Shown here piece after piece: positions 17,312 to 27,091 of a stretch of DNA of 64,000 nucleotides. The DNA comes from Thermoplasmatota archaeon (GTDB lineage: Archaea; Thermoplasmatota; E2; DHVEG-1), in NCBI GenBank assembly GCA_016930995.1, contig JAFGFQ010000166.1, forward strand, positions 21,092 through 85,091, read 5' to 3'. Position 1 is the first letter of the stretch. Each line of letters opens with the position of its first letter. The notes beneath the pieces were generated by a model. The model did not search any database, was not told the DNA's origin, and saw only the letters and a list, made by a program, of their open reading frames with translations. The position numbers were made by a program, and so were the translations under genes.

Positions 17312-18217
17312 TTACTTGATTTCCATCATTCGTTGGAGTGGCAGATATGCCTTCCGCATAACCTCCTCTGAGAGATGGATCTGTGGTTCTAAAGTCTCTA
17401 GACTTTTTAATACTTTTTCTGGAGTTGTTTTCTTCATATTTGGGCATATCGCCGAGGGGATCGGATAGAATTTCTTATCAGGGTTTTCTTTTTCCAGTCG
17501 ATAACAAAGACCTTTTTCTGTACCGATGATAAATTCCTTTTTTTCTGATTTCCTCGCAAACTCAACCATTCCATTTGTTGAAAACGCGAAATCTGCTAGC
17601 TCAATAATCTCTGGTTGGCATTCGGGATGAACAAGGATTGCTGCTGCAGGGTGTTTCTTCTTTAATGTAAGGATGTCCTCTTTTTTTATGTCATGGTGAG
17701 TTCGACAGACCCCCGGCCAGAGAATCATTTCTTTCTCCGGAACCTGTTTCTGTATGTATAATCCTAAGTTACGGTCAGGAACAAAAATGATTTTTTGAGC
17801 GGTTCTGCTTTTTACAATCTTGACACCATTTGCAGACGTACAACAGATGGTAGCAAGCGCTTTAATATCAGCGGATGTGTTGATATAGGTAACCACATCT
17901 GCATCTGGGTGTTCTTTGATGAGCCATTCAAGGCTTTCGGGGTCAACCATTCCCGCCATGGGACAGTTCGCGGTTTTATCAGGAAGAATTACGGTTTTTT
18001 TCGGGTTTAGAATCTTTGCTGACTCTGCCATGAAATCGACACCGCAAAATACGATAACCTCTGCACTAGTTTTTGTTGCTTTGAGGGAGAGGTCAAGTGA
18101 GTCTCCGAGATAATCAGCGATATCTTGAATTTCTGGGTTTTGATAGTTATGAGCTAAAATGATGGCATTATGTTGTTTCTTCAACTCTTGAATCCGTTGT
18201 TGTATTGATTTCTGCAT
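17312..18217 (-). CDS. nadA: quinolinate synthase
   Basis: Fe-S enzyme that condenses iminoaspartate with dihydroxyacetone phosphate to quinolinate for NAD. The 301-residue protein is full length for the short archaeal form and keeps three cysteines suitable as cluster ligands, in TANCPMAGM, HPECQPEI and SAICPNMKK. The opening LAHNYQNPEIQDIADYLGDS is typical. It is the first gene of the nadA-nifS-queC set. No nadB or nadC lies nearby. Confidence 0.95.
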   Translation of the reverse strand: MQKSIQQRIQELKKQHNAIILAHNYQNPEIQDIADYLGDSLDLSLKATKTSAEVIVFCGVDFMAESAKILNPKKTVILPDKTANCPMAGMVDPESLEWLIKEHPDADVVTYINTSADIKALATICCTSANGVKIVKSRTAQKIIFVPDRNLGLYIQKQVPEKEMILWPGVCRTHHDIKKEDILTLKKKHPAAAILVHPECQPEIIELADFAFSTNGMVEFARKSEKKEFIIGTEKGLCYRLEKENPDKKFYPIPSAICPNMKKTTPEKVLKSLETLEPQIHLSEEVMRKAYLPLQRMMEIK

Positions 18218-18256
18218 AGAAATATAACTCGTGATTTTTGTCCTGAATACTGCTCT

Positions 18257-18275
18257 GGGGCATAAAGCTTGCCCC
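18257..18275. promoter_or_regulatory. GC-rich inverted repeat between nadA and the divergent gene
   Basis: GGGGCA at 18257-18262 pairs with TGCCCC at 18270-18275 around a 7-base loop. It is conspicuous in an A/T-rich divergent promoter and lies 40-58 bp upstream of the nadA start. It could be an operator or a leader hairpin for nadA. Confidence 0.4.
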
Positions 18276-18352
18276 GCTCTGATTTTTATTTAACAAAGGA
18301 AAATCTATTTATCCTTGTTTCTGTTTTACATGTCATAGGAGATGGTTCGCAG

Positions 18353-18805
18353 ATGGATGTTGGAGCATTTATCATTGGTTTGCTCATCGGTGTTTTTACG
18401 ATTGGAATTGCCATAGAGATTGGAATGAGGCGGGTGAATAAAGCTCAACCAGCCACCAGACCGACCCATAAATGGAGCCTGATTGAAATTGCAAATCCAC
18501 GTATCATCGCAGAGTATATGGGGGCTATTGAACTTCCAAAGAACGCACGAATTGTGGTCAATGAATATGATACAGGAGTGGATTTAAAGGGAATTGAAGT
18601 GAAACGTCATTCTGGTATCCGGGGAAACTTTATTCTTGGTGATGATCGAGCATTGATTCTTTCAGGACCAATTAAAAAGGATGAACTGGGGATTTGGACC
18701 GTTGAAAAGGAGATGCTTGAAAAACTCAATAAGTATTTTAATGATAGTTGGCAGAAAGCTGTGCCTCTAGTAGACGACGAGCAAGACGATGAGCATTCTC
18801 ATTAA
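18353..18805 (+). CDS. membrane-anchored protein of unknown function
   Basis: I do not recognise this 150-residue protein. It has one N-terminal membrane helix (residues about 4-23) and then a soluble part with several strands (RIVVNEYDTGVDLKGIEVKR and GNFILGDDRALILSG) and an acidic, histidine-containing tail. A longer frame from TTG at 18269 is open, but the ATG at 18353 lies next to a predicted promoter and gives a clean start with a membrane helix. Its last 17 bases overlap the deaminase gene, so the two are translationally coupled and may act together. Confidence 0.65.
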   Translation: MDVGAFIIGLLIGVFTIGIAIEIGMRRVNKAQPATRPTHKWSLIEIANPRIIAEYMGAIELPKNARIVVNEYDTGVDLKGIEVKRHSGIRGNFILGDDRALILSGPIKKDELGIWTVEKEMLEKLNKYFNDSWQKAVPLVDDEQDDEHSH

Positions 18806-20078
18806 ACGTTCAACGATTCTTACTCAAAATGATTCCCGACAGCGAATCCATGGTGATTTGTATATTGATGATTCGGTGATTACCGAGATATCACAAAAAC
18901 CTCTTTCTATCGAGGCGGACTATAAGATTGATGGATCAAACTTCCTTGTTTTACCTGGGTTGATCAATACTCATACCCATATTCCTATGACATTGTTACG
19001 GGGATATGGCGATGACATGCTGCTTGGAGATTGGTTGGCGCAACGAATCTGGCCTGTCGAAGCACAACTGACCAAGAAATCTGTTGAGAGTGGGACCCAG
19101 TTGGGTCTGTTAGAGATGATTGCATCAGGGACAACCTCATACCTTGACATGTATTTCTTTGAAGAAGCTATCGCACAAGTAACAAAAAGAACAGGGGTAC
19201 GGGGATTCCTTGGTTTCGCTCTGATCGATTTTGATACACCTGAGTTTGAAGCATCAGCGTTGCTCCCGCAATGTGAACAGTTCATAAAACGGTGGAAAGG
19301 AAATTCTTTGATTTCTCCCCTGGTCGCGCCACACAGTACGTATTCCTGCAAACCAGAAACCCTCCAGAAAGCCCTGGAGATCGCAACGAAAAATGATGTA
19401 CATTTGCATACCCATTGCTCAGAAACCAGAGACGAAGTCTACGATGTGGAACGGAAATATGGGGTACGACCTGTCGAGCAGCTTAAACATATGGGTTTTT
19501 TGAAAAATGGTACAAGCCTTGCGCATTGCGGGTGGATTACAAAAAATGAGATCGTTGATATGAAAAACACGGGTGTCTCGGTATCCCACTGCCCAGTGAG
19601 TAATATGAAAATCGCAACCGGTGCCTTTGCTCCAATCCCTGAACTCCTCGATGCTGGTGTAGCTGTTGGTCTTGGGACGGATGGTGCAGCAAGTAATAAT
19701 ACCCTTGACATGTTTGAAACGATGAAATTCTGTGCACTGGTTCATAAGAATCATCGTTGGGATCCTACGGTGCTCCCCGCACAGACGGTGTTTGATCTCG
19801 CGACTCTTGGTGGCGCCAGCTGTCTTGGTGTTGAGCACATGCTTGGTTCAATCCAGGAAGGGAAAACCGCTGATCTGATCATGATTGATTTGCACAAACC
19901 TCATTTGACACCTCTTCATGACCCGGTGTCTCACCTTGTCTACGCAGTCCGAGCGGCGGATGTCGCGACAACAATTGTAAATGGCATTCCTCTGATGCTT
20001 GAGAAAAGATTCCTGACTGTTGATCTGGAAAAAACTCTCGAACAGGCGAAGAAAAACGCAGTAGAGTTAACTAGTTAA
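18789..20078 (+). CDS. dadD: 5'-deoxyadenosine / S-adenosylhomocysteine / MTA deaminase
   Basis: Amidohydrolase that deaminates adenosine-type by-products of S-adenosylmethionine chemistry. The 429-residue protein has the metal-binding NTHTHIPM, a substrate-loop histidine in HTHCSET, the zinc histidine and glutamate in that segment, HCPVSN and the catalytic aspartate in GLGTDGAASNN. The family covers MtaD and DadD, and the exact substrate cannot be fixed from sequence. The gene overlaps an upstream membrane-protein gene and is 4 bp before a permease gene. Confidence 0.88.
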   Translation: MSILIKRSTILTQNDSRQRIHGDLYIDDSVITEISQKPLSIEADYKIDGSNFLVLPGLINTHTHIPMTLLRGYGDDMLLGDWLAQRIWPVEAQLTKKSVESGTQLGLLEMIASGTTSYLDMYFFEEAIAQVTKRTGVRGFLGFALIDFDTPEFEASALLPQCEQFIKRWKGNSLISPLVAPHSTYSCKPETLQKALEIATKNDVHLHTHCSETRDEVYDVERKYGVRPVEQLKHMGFLKNGTSLAHCGWITKNEIVDMKNTGVSVSHCPVSNMKIATGAFAPIPELLDAGVAVGLGTDGAASNNTLDMFETMKFCALVHKNHRWDPTVLPAQTVFDLATLGGASCLGVEHMLGSIQEGKTADLIMIDLHKPHLTPLHDPVSHLVYAVRAADVATTIVNGIPLMLEKRFLTVDLEKTLEQAKKNAVELTS

Positions 20079-20082
20079 ATCC

Positions 20083-21366
20083 ATGGGAATTTCTGGTCCA
20101 CCTATGCTGAATCTTATCGGTGTCGTAGTCGCGTTCGTGATTATCCTTCTTCTCATCCGTAAGAAGGTGAATTTTGGCGTGTCCTTGTTTGTTGGTTCGA
20201 TTATCGTTGGAGTATTTTCTCTTCAGATCATTAGCCTTGTTGATATCCCAAAGGCGATGATTGAAGCAACAATCTATTCGTTTGAAAAACAGCAGATTAT
20301 GACCGAGACCCTTGAGCTTGCGTTACTGATGACGCTGATTTTTATTTTAGCTAAAACCATGCAAGAGACAGGGGCGATAACCAGACTTATTGACTGCTTA
20401 CGAACATTTTTCTCAAGAGGAGGAACATTGGCTGTCATACCAGCAATTTATGGTTTGATGCCTGTCCCAGGTGGAGCGTTATTTTCTGCCCCGCTCATTG
20501 ACAAAGAGGGGGATAAATACAAATTGAAGAGCAACCAAAAAAATTTTTTAAATATCTGGTTCAGGCATGTATGGTTCCCGATTTATCCGATTTCATCAGC
20601 GATGATTCTCATCTGTAGCATGAAATTCTCTGGAATCCCAATCCAGAATCTCATTGTTGCGAACCTCCCTGCATTCTTGGGAGTCATCGTCATAGGATTT
20701 GTTTTTTTGAGGAGATTAACGGGGAATATTCCGCGGGAAGTTGCGACCTCTGAAAAACAGTACCGTGGTCTGATGTATATTCTCCCTCCGGTGATCCCTC
20801 TTCTCTTCTATCCACTCACCCTCGTCGGTCTCTCCGAGACGCGGTGTTTCCTTATCGGCGTGTCCATAAGTCTTCTCGTGCTCTATTTTCTCCTCAAGCT
20901 CGATGCGAAAACCTACTTCAGGTTTTTAAAGAAATCATTTACATGGAACCTGGTGTTGGCTATCTTTGGGATTATGATCCTTCGCGAGATGATCAAGATC
21001 TCTCAGATACATATCCTGATTACCGAGACGATGCAGAACCTTGCATTTCCTGCGCTTCTCATCGTCATTCTCATTCCCCTTCTTCTGGGCAGTTTGACAG
21101 GGTACAATCTCGGCGCTGTCGCCCTTTCCTATCCGCTCGTCGACCCGTTTTTCGCGTTCACAGGAATGCAGCTTCTGGGGCTGACAAGTCTCATCTTCAT
21201 GAGCTCTCTCATCGGTTACCTCATCTCCCCGATACATCTCTGTAATGTTTTAAGTAGTGAGTATTTAAAGACGGATACGACGCGAATGTACAAGATGTTT
21301 CTTCCTGCCGCGATTGTTGTGTTATGTATTCAGATTGTGTTTGTCATCCTTGTGTTTCCTACGTAA
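20083..21366 (+). CDS. DUF401-family integral membrane permease
   Basis: A 427-residue protein with about ten membrane segments and the traits of the DUF401 group of presumed ion or carboxylate transporters (MPVPGGALFSAPLIDKEGDKY and LTGYNLGAVALSYPL). Its substrate is unknown. It follows the deaminase by 4 bp, so a purine- or nucleoside-related substrate is possible but unproven. An internal ATG at 20104 is a plausible alternative start. Confidence 0.8.
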   Translation: MGISGPPMLNLIGVVVAFVIILLLIRKKVNFGVSLFVGSIIVGVFSLQIISLVDIPKAMIEATIYSFEKQQIMTETLELALLMTLIFILAKTMQETGAITRLIDCLRTFFSRGGTLAVIPAIYGLMPVPGGALFSAPLIDKEGDKYKLKSNQKNFLNIWFRHVWFPIYPISSAMILICSMKFSGIPIQNLIVANLPAFLGVIVIGFVFLRRLTGNIPREVATSEKQYRGLMYILPPVIPLLFYPLTLVGLSETRCFLIGVSISLLVLYFLLKLDAKTYFRFLKKSFTWNLVLAIFGIMILREMIKISQIHILITETMQNLAFPALLIVILIPLLLGSLTGYNLGAVALSYPLVDPFFAFTGMQLLGLTSLIFMSSLIGYLISPIHLCNVLSSEYLKTDTTRMYKMFLPAAIVVLCIQIVFVILVFPT

Positions 21367-21492
21367 CTCTTCACATTGGTCTAACAATCAGAGATGAAAG
21401 AGAATTATCGATGGGAAGTATCATCATCTGCAGAGGACCTGATTCCAAAAGGACGACAAGTCTTATAAAAAGTCATGGTCTACCGAGTGTGT

Positions 21493-23085
21493 ATGAACCA
21501 GGGAATGCTTTTTGACCAGCTTAAAAAACCTCAGTTCTATGGACCTCATGTAACGTCAGTCACACTGCTCCAGACCCATATATCCTACATCGCCCTTACG
21601 GGAGAGTATGCATATAAGATAAAAAAACCTGTGAATTTTGGTTTCCTTGATTTTTCAACGCTGGACAAACGGAAATATTACTGTGATGAGGAACTCAGGT
21701 TAAACAAACGACTCTGCCCGGAGATGTACCTCGATGTGCTCCCTATTACACAGAAAAACAATACTCTTGAACTTGACGGAGATGGTACAATCGTTGAGTA
21801 TGCGTTAAAAATGAAAGAATTTCCTCAGGATTCTATCATGACAAACATGCTTCAACAAGGAAAAATCTCGGAAGATACTATCGATCGTCTCTGCAATATT
21901 TTAATCGATTTCTACTCGACTCAAGAACCAACGGAAGAAGTCAAGGGATATGGAGAGGTCTCAGCGGTAAACCATAACATTGAAGAAAATTTCGAGCAGA
22001 CCAGACCGATGATTGATATCACAGTATCAAAAGAAATATATGGGTACATTAAGGATGCCGTGACCAAGTTTTTCGAGAGAAAAAAAGATGTGTTTGGTCA
22101 GCGGATGAACGAAGGTAAAATCTTTGATTGCCATGGGGACTTGCACTCAGGAAACATTGCGGTCATTGGTGATATAATCCATATTTTTGACTGCATCGAG
22201 TTTAACGACCGGTTCCGATTCTGCGATATCGCTTCAGATATTGGGTTTCTTGCAATGGACCTTGATTATCAAAATTACCCGTACCTCTCCAGTTATTTGA
22301 TTGAGGAATATGTTAAAAAAAGCGATGACGTATCTTTGTATTCCGTGTTGAATTTTTACAAATCATACCGAGCGTTTGTGCGTGGTAAAGTCATTGGATT
22401 CCAATTAAATGACCCTCATATCGAACCAGAAAAAAAGAACGTACTTGTAAAAGCCGCGAAGAAATACTTCGAGTTAGCACAGTATTACACAGGCTTGTTT
22501 TCATTGGATCTACAGAAACATTCACCAGTGCTATTTCTCGTTGCTGGTTTATCAGGGACCGGAAAATCGACGGTCGCACGTAAAATAGCGGTTGACTATC
22601 ATGCAACACAACTTAACACCGATGTCGTGCGAAAGGAGATTGCAGGTATCGATCAATATGAACAACATCATGATCATTTGAACACGGGTCTGTATGACCC
22701 AAGAAGAATAGATGAGACCTATGACCAAGTCATGCAGCGTGCAGAAGAGCTTCTCAACAAAGGTCAAAATGTTGTACTTGATGCAACATTCCAGAAGAGA
22801 AAATATCGTGAGATGGCACAACATATCGCAAGAAAACACCATGCCGCCTGTGTCATGGTTCACTGCATTTGCCCTGATATAGTAGTACATAAACGATTAG
22901 AAGATCGTCTGAAGAAAAAATCTGTTTCCGATGGTCGTTGGGAGATATACCTTGCTCAAAAAAAGACGTTCGAACCTTTTACCGCCGAGGAAAACACTCT
23001 TGTCATCGACACCTCAGAGGAATCATATGTAGAGAGGATGAGGTTCTACCAACTGCTTCTTCCACAGATTCGTGAGGCGATATAA
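21493..23085 (+). CDS. APH-like kinase fused to P-loop kinase
   Basis: A 530-residue two-domain protein. Residues about 1-330 look like an aminoglycoside-phosphotransferase-type kinase, with CHGDLHSGNI and FDCIEFND as the catalytic and metal motifs. Residues about 345-530 form a P-loop kinase (VAGLSGTGKSTVARKIA, with LNTDVVRKEI and VVLDATFQKRKYREMA). This bifunctional layout is better known in bacteria, and its substrate is unknown. A TATA box (TCTTATAAAA, 21461-21470) suggests leaderless start at ATG 21493; ATG 21475 would add six residues. Its stop shares a base with an ATG of the next frame. Confidence 0.85.
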   Translation: MNQGMLFDQLKKPQFYGPHVTSVTLLQTHISYIALTGEYAYKIKKPVNFGFLDFSTLDKRKYYCDEELRLNKRLCPEMYLDVLPITQKNNTLELDGDGTIVEYALKMKEFPQDSIMTNMLQQGKISEDTIDRLCNILIDFYSTQEPTEEVKGYGEVSAVNHNIEENFEQTRPMIDITVSKEIYGYIKDAVTKFFERKKDVFGQRMNEGKIFDCHGDLHSGNIAVIGDIIHIFDCIEFNDRFRFCDIASDIGFLAMDLDYQNYPYLSSYLIEEYVKKSDDVSLYSVLNFYKSYRAFVRGKVIGFQLNDPHIEPEKKNVLVKAAKKYFELAQYYTGLFSLDLQKHSPVLFLVAGLSGTGKSTVARKIAVDYHATQLNTDVVRKEIAGIDQYEQHHDHLNTGLYDPRRIDETYDQVMQRAEELLNKGQNVVLDATFQKRKYREMAQHIARKHHAACVMVHCICPDIVVHKRLEDRLKKKSVSDGRWEIYLAQKKTFEPFTAEENTLVIDTSEESYVERMRFYQLLLPQIREAI

Positions 23086-23102
23086 TGGAGGTCTCAGGGT
23101 AC

Positions 23103-24101
23103 ATGATTGATATCGAAAACGCGGCAGTTCTCATAAAACAGAAGGGATACAAAACACTTGCATTACAAGTCCCAGAAGGGTTGAAACGCAGTGTGTTTCC
23201 TTTGGTTGACTACCTGAAGAAAGAAACCGGGGCAACAGTTCTTGTGTGTGCAGAACCATGCTATGGCGCCTGTGATGTCGTGAATTATGAGCTGAAGAAC
23301 ATGGACGTAGACGGTGTCGTCCACATCGGGCATACAGCAATAGCTGATGTGGAAAACTTCTGGATACCAACTCTGTTTGTGAACGCACAGTCAACCCTGG
23401 ATGTCACAAAAGTCGTTGAAAAAGCAATCCCGGTACTCGAAGGAAAGAACATCGGGCTTGTTACCACTGCACAGCACCTCCATACCCTTCAGTCCGTTGA
23501 AAAGATTTTACTGAAACACAACCTTACTCCAATTATCGGAGATGGCGATGAGCGAGTCACAGCCAAGGGTCAAATCCTCGGATGTAATTTTTCTGCGGGA
23601 GCACGCATCCAAAACCAGGTTGATTGTTTTCTGTTTATCGGGAGCGGGACGTTTCACCCAGTTGGTCTTCTTATCAGCTCAAAAAAACCTGTCATCGCTG
23701 CAGACCCTTACACAACCATGGTGAGAAAACAAGAACTCGAGGATATGAAAAAGGGTATACTACAGCAACGATATGGTGCGATAATCGCTTGTCGGAATGC
23801 ACGACGATTCGGAATCCTGATAGGGCTGAAACGAGGACAACAACGGATGAACCTCGCATATGAGATTCAACAAATCCTTGACACGGCAGGGAAGTCCTCG
23901 ATGCTTATCACACAAAATGAGTTATCTCCTCTAGCCTTACAGGGATTTGACCTGGATTGTTATGTGTCTACAGCATGCCCAAGAATTGCATTTGATGATT
24001 ATCTTCAATATAAGAAACCAATGATTACCCCTATAGAACTTGAGATAGCGCTTGGGAGACGCGGATGGGAGACCTATGCTTTTGATGAAATACAAGCGTA
24101 A
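23103..24101 (+). CDS. dph2: diphthamide biosynthesis enzyme Dph2
   Basis: Radical-SAM-like Fe-S enzyme that transfers a 3-amino-3-carboxypropyl group to the diphthamide histidine of elongation factor 2. The 332-residue protein has the three cysteines that bind the cluster: in CAEPCYGACD, ILGCNFSAGA and STACPRIAFDD. The ATG at 23103 follows GGAGGT (23087-23092); an ATG at 23085 would add six residues and shares a base with the upstream stop. The window shows no dph5 or dph6. Confidence 0.93.
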   Translation: MIDIENAAVLIKQKGYKTLALQVPEGLKRSVFPLVDYLKKETGATVLVCAEPCYGACDVVNYELKNMDVDGVVHIGHTAIADVENFWIPTLFVNAQSTLDVTKVVEKAIPVLEGKNIGLVTTAQHLHTLQSVEKILLKHNLTPIIGDGDERVTAKGQILGCNFSAGARIQNQVDCFLFIGSGTFHPVGLLISSKKPVIAADPYTTMVRKQELEDMKKGILQQRYGAIIACRNARRFGILIGLKRGQQRMNLAYEIQQILDTAGKSSMLITQNELSPLALQGFDLDCYVSTACPRIAFDDYLQYKKPMITPIELEIALGRRGWETYAFDEIQA

Positions 24102-24146
24102 AGACACAAACCTTTTTCTGATTCTTGCTGCACCCTGGTGGAGATG

Positions 24147-24800
24147 ATGACACTGTTAGCTCTTGGGTGTCCACCGCTTGATGATTTACTAGGTGGCGGT
24201 CTTGAACAGGGAGTAATCACACGAGTCTATGGAGAAGCAGGAGCAGGAAAAACCAACTTTTGTCTTCAGGCTACTCGGCAATGCGTTCGTTCTGGGAAGA
24301 AGGTCGCTTACATCGATACAGAAGGGGTTTCTGTAGAACGCATACGGCAGATCTGCGTGGACTGCGATTATAAAAAAATATTACGGGACATTTTGTTTTT
24401 TTCACCTTCATCATTTGAAGATCAGGAAAAAATGGTTTGCGATGCGATAAATACAAAGGAGATAGGTCTTATCATCGTTGATACTATTACGATGTTTTAT
24501 CGCTTGACCCTTGAAGCAGACCGGGAAAGTGCCATTCGTTCATTTACACGGCAGGTGACAAATCTGCAGGTGGCAGCACGGCAAAAAGATTTAATCGTTA
24601 TTATCGCTGAACAAGTGTTTACCGATAAGACCGGTGAGATCAAACCATTCACAAACCGAGATGCCGAGCATATGGCAAAGACCATACTCCGGTTTGATAG
24701 AAAAGCAATCGGTCAACGGGAGGCAACGATTATCAAACACCGGTCACAACCTGAAGGAAAAAAAGCATGTTTCCGAATTACCACCCCTGGATTAGAATAA
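24147..24800 (+). CDS. radB: DNA repair and recombination protein RadB
   Basis: RadA paralogue that helps homologous recombination, found in Euryarchaeota. The 217-residue ATPase has Walker A GEAGAGKTN, Walker B LIIVDTITM and no N-terminal helix-hairpin-helix, as expected for RadB. Its short length (RadA is about 320) fits. GTG 24138 and ATG 24144 are alternative starts; GGTGGAG just before 24147 supports the chosen ATG. The gene converges on a surface-protein gene with 13 bp between. Confidence 0.93.
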   Translation: MTLLALGCPPLDDLLGGGLEQGVITRVYGEAGAGKTNFCLQATRQCVRSGKKVAYIDTEGVSVERIRQICVDCDYKKILRDILFFSPSSFEDQEKMVCDAINTKEIGLIIVDTITMFYRLTLEADRESAIRSFTRQVTNLQVAARQKDLIVIIAEQVFTDKTGEIKPFTNRDAEHMAKTILRFDRKAIGQREATIIKHRSQPEGKKACFRITTPGLE

Positions 24801-24813
24801 AAATTATCGGAGG

Positions 24814-26925
24814 CTAGGGTCCAGGCTCCTCAGGTCCAACACTGATGAACTCTGCAGGGTTGTTTTGATTTGCGTATTCTGTTTGAATCCATGCGGTACT
24901 CAGAGGGGTATCAATGATACGGACTTCATCAAGCAGACCATCCCATTGCCAGTCCTTTAACGGTCTATCAAGACCACCGATCGAATGGGTAGTGGTGACT
25001 TGATCATCAAACCATATACCATTTGGGTCCTGACCGTCCTGCCAGTTTAAGGATACTTGTTGGCCATCGAAATAAAATGCATTTCCATTTCCAGACCCTC
25101 TTGACATCCATACGATTTGATGCCATTCACCGTCATTCACTCCTGTCGATAATCGCCCTTGATAATTGGAGCTCATCCCATAAATATCTCGAGCAAACGT
25201 AAGCAAATCATCACTATATTTCCCAAGCAGGATGTACGGTTTATTACTATTACTGTTAGCTTCACTCCAAACCGCTCCGTAGTGAGTGCTCGTGGTTTGA
25301 ACCCAGGCAACACACATCCCGGAATTCATGGAGTTAGTGAAATCTGCAAAAGATATAAAATCATCGATACCATCAAAATGAAGGCAGCGTCCGATTTTAC
25401 CATTAACAAGATCTGATACTGTCATACCACCTTTAGTTAAACCATCATTATCTTTGGCAGTGCTATCAAGAACAGGGTCGAAAGGGTTGTTATTAAGATG
25501 CCATACTGCCTCATAATTACCATTCCAAACTCTTTCGGAGAATTGCTGCGTAGAACTTGATGAATTCCCATAATACATATAGAAGACCGTATCCGTAGTT
25601 GAAGAGATTATCGGGAGTTTCACCCATGCTGTAAGAGCACCTGTGGCGTCATCAAAATATTCAATTTCATGACCAAGTTGCTTTGCAACCCCATCGTCGT
25701 CCATAAAGATAATATCATTCCCGTTATCTTGTGCATGATTACGCAGATTCTGATCAATGATACTGACTAGAACCGGGAAGTCCATGAAATCATGGGACAC
25801 CTGCGAATGATTTATCGTTATTTTTTTACGATAGTTCCATCCCTGGTTAAATGGATTAAAAGCGGGTTTTCCTTGAGTAATAAAACTTCCCTTTTCGTTG
25901 GTTATCTCTTTTCCGTCGGTGACCTCTAGGGTCCATCGATAGATTTTATTATTTTCAAGACCGCTTAAGGGAACCTCATATACGCCAGATGGTTTTAGTA
26001 TCTTAGTAGCGGAACCGACATCAGGATTCGTGGTAATGGTGTATTTCATGAGATCATCATCGGGGTCCTGAATCCTAAATTGGAGGGTTGATAGAGTGGA
26101 TGGAACATCATCTTGTCCGTCAGCTGGTTGAACATCAGAAATTATTGGTGGATTATTTGGAGGGATATATTCAAGATATTCCGCAATCGTCGTCGCAACA
26201 AGAGCATAGCCAATGAAACTATAAATATGATAACCGTAGTAGCTATATACTAGACCGTTTCCGATAAAACCTAACGCAGTACCAGTTTGAGTCCCTTCGG
26301 CAAGATATCCTTTTGCTGTAAGCTGGTTAATTGCTGTCGTAATACCTCCATATTGTGCGGACCAGCCCATAATGAGGCGGGGTCGCGGGAGGAGAAACAT
26401 AGGAAATAGTAGCCCTGCACCTTCACCCCCTACCATGCAAAAAGCACAAATACCACGATTGATAGAAAGTCCAGGTAAAGATAATTTTTTTCTGATTTCC
26501 TGTGTTTTAACACATGGAGGATTTAAGAACGATAACCAAGACTCTTTTGTAACAGAGCTAGGTAATAATCCTTTTTGATCAAGTATGTCGACAAATTCGA
26601 TTTTTAAGGATTCAGATTTTTTACTTGTAGGATGCAGAATTATTTCGGTTTTCAGTTTACTCATAAGATTAAAAATTAAGGTAGCTTCATTAGCTGAAAT
26701 CTTGATATCTTGTTTACCATTCACTCTTTGTCCAAACGAATAACATGTCAGAATACCATTTTCGTTGAATTTGTTACTATCTTCATTTATTATATGAGTA
26801 TTTTGTTTTGTTATATCATAGCTGCTATCATAGCTACTTTGGGAGCAAGGAATAAATATTCCCGCGATTAAAAGAAAGGTAATTCCAACAGCAAGACCTT
26901 CTCGAACAAAAAATCTTTTCTCCAT
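24814..26925 (-). CDS. secreted surface protein with DUF2341 and LamG-type domains
   Basis: A 703-residue exported protein. After a signal peptide (hydrophobic stretch at about residues 10-27) there is an unassigned part with several membrane-like or buried segments (residues about 160-250). Then comes an Ig/cadherin-like domain (NPPIISDVQPADGQDDVPS, about 255-350), a DUF2341 domain (WNYRKKITINHSQVSHDFMD, about 360-470) and a LamG/concanavalin-like domain (AVWHLNNNPFDPVLDSTAKD, about 480-690). Such domains bind carbohydrates or surfaces. No clear C-terminal anchor is seen. The function is unknown. Confidence 0.82.
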   Translation of the reverse strand: MEKRFFVREGLAVGITFLLIAGIFIPCSQSSYDSSYDITKQNTHIINEDSNKFNENGILTCYSFGQRVNGKQDIKISANEATLIFNLMSKLKTEIILHPTSKKSESLKIEFVDILDQKGLLPSSVTKESWLSFLNPPCVKTQEIRKKLSLPGLSINRGICAFCMVGGEGAGLLFPMFLLPRPRLIMGWSAQYGGITTAINQLTAKGYLAEGTQTGTALGFIGNGLVYSYYGYHIYSFIGYALVATTIAEYLEYIPPNNPPIISDVQPADGQDDVPSTLSTLQFRIQDPDDDLMKYTITTNPDVGSATKILKPSGVYEVPLSGLENNKIYRWTLEVTDGKEITNEKGSFITQGKPAFNPFNQGWNYRKKITINHSQVSHDFMDFPVLVSIIDQNLRNHAQDNGNDIIFMDDDGVAKQLGHEIEYFDDATGALTAWVKLPIISSTTDTVFYMYYGNSSSSTQQFSERVWNGNYEAVWHLNNNPFDPVLDSTAKDNDGLTKGGMTVSDLVNGKIGRCLHFDGIDDFISFADFTNSMNSGMCVAWVQTTSTHYGAVWSEANSNSNKPYILLGKYSDDLLTFARDIYGMSSNYQGRLSTGVNDGEWHQIVWMSRGSGNGNAFYFDGQQVSLNWQDGQDPNGIWFDDQVTTTHSIGGLDRPLKDWQWDGLLDEVRIIDTPLSTAWIQTEYANQNNPAEFISVGPEEPGP

Positions 26926-27091
26926 ATCTTTCCAACCCCGTGATATGATTTCATGATCTCATATCATCCATATAAATATCATTTCTTCTTTATAAAGGTA
27001 TCTCTGTATGATTTTTGTAACTAAAATATGAAAAAGTTTAGAAACTGGCAACTAAAACTATTTAATATCATATATGATGCAAAGAACATCT

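Noticed and set aside
20844..21245. A 133-codon plus-strand ORF inside the DUF401 gene.
   Set aside because: It is a shifted frame of the membrane protein gene, which alone has hydrophobic spans and family motifs.
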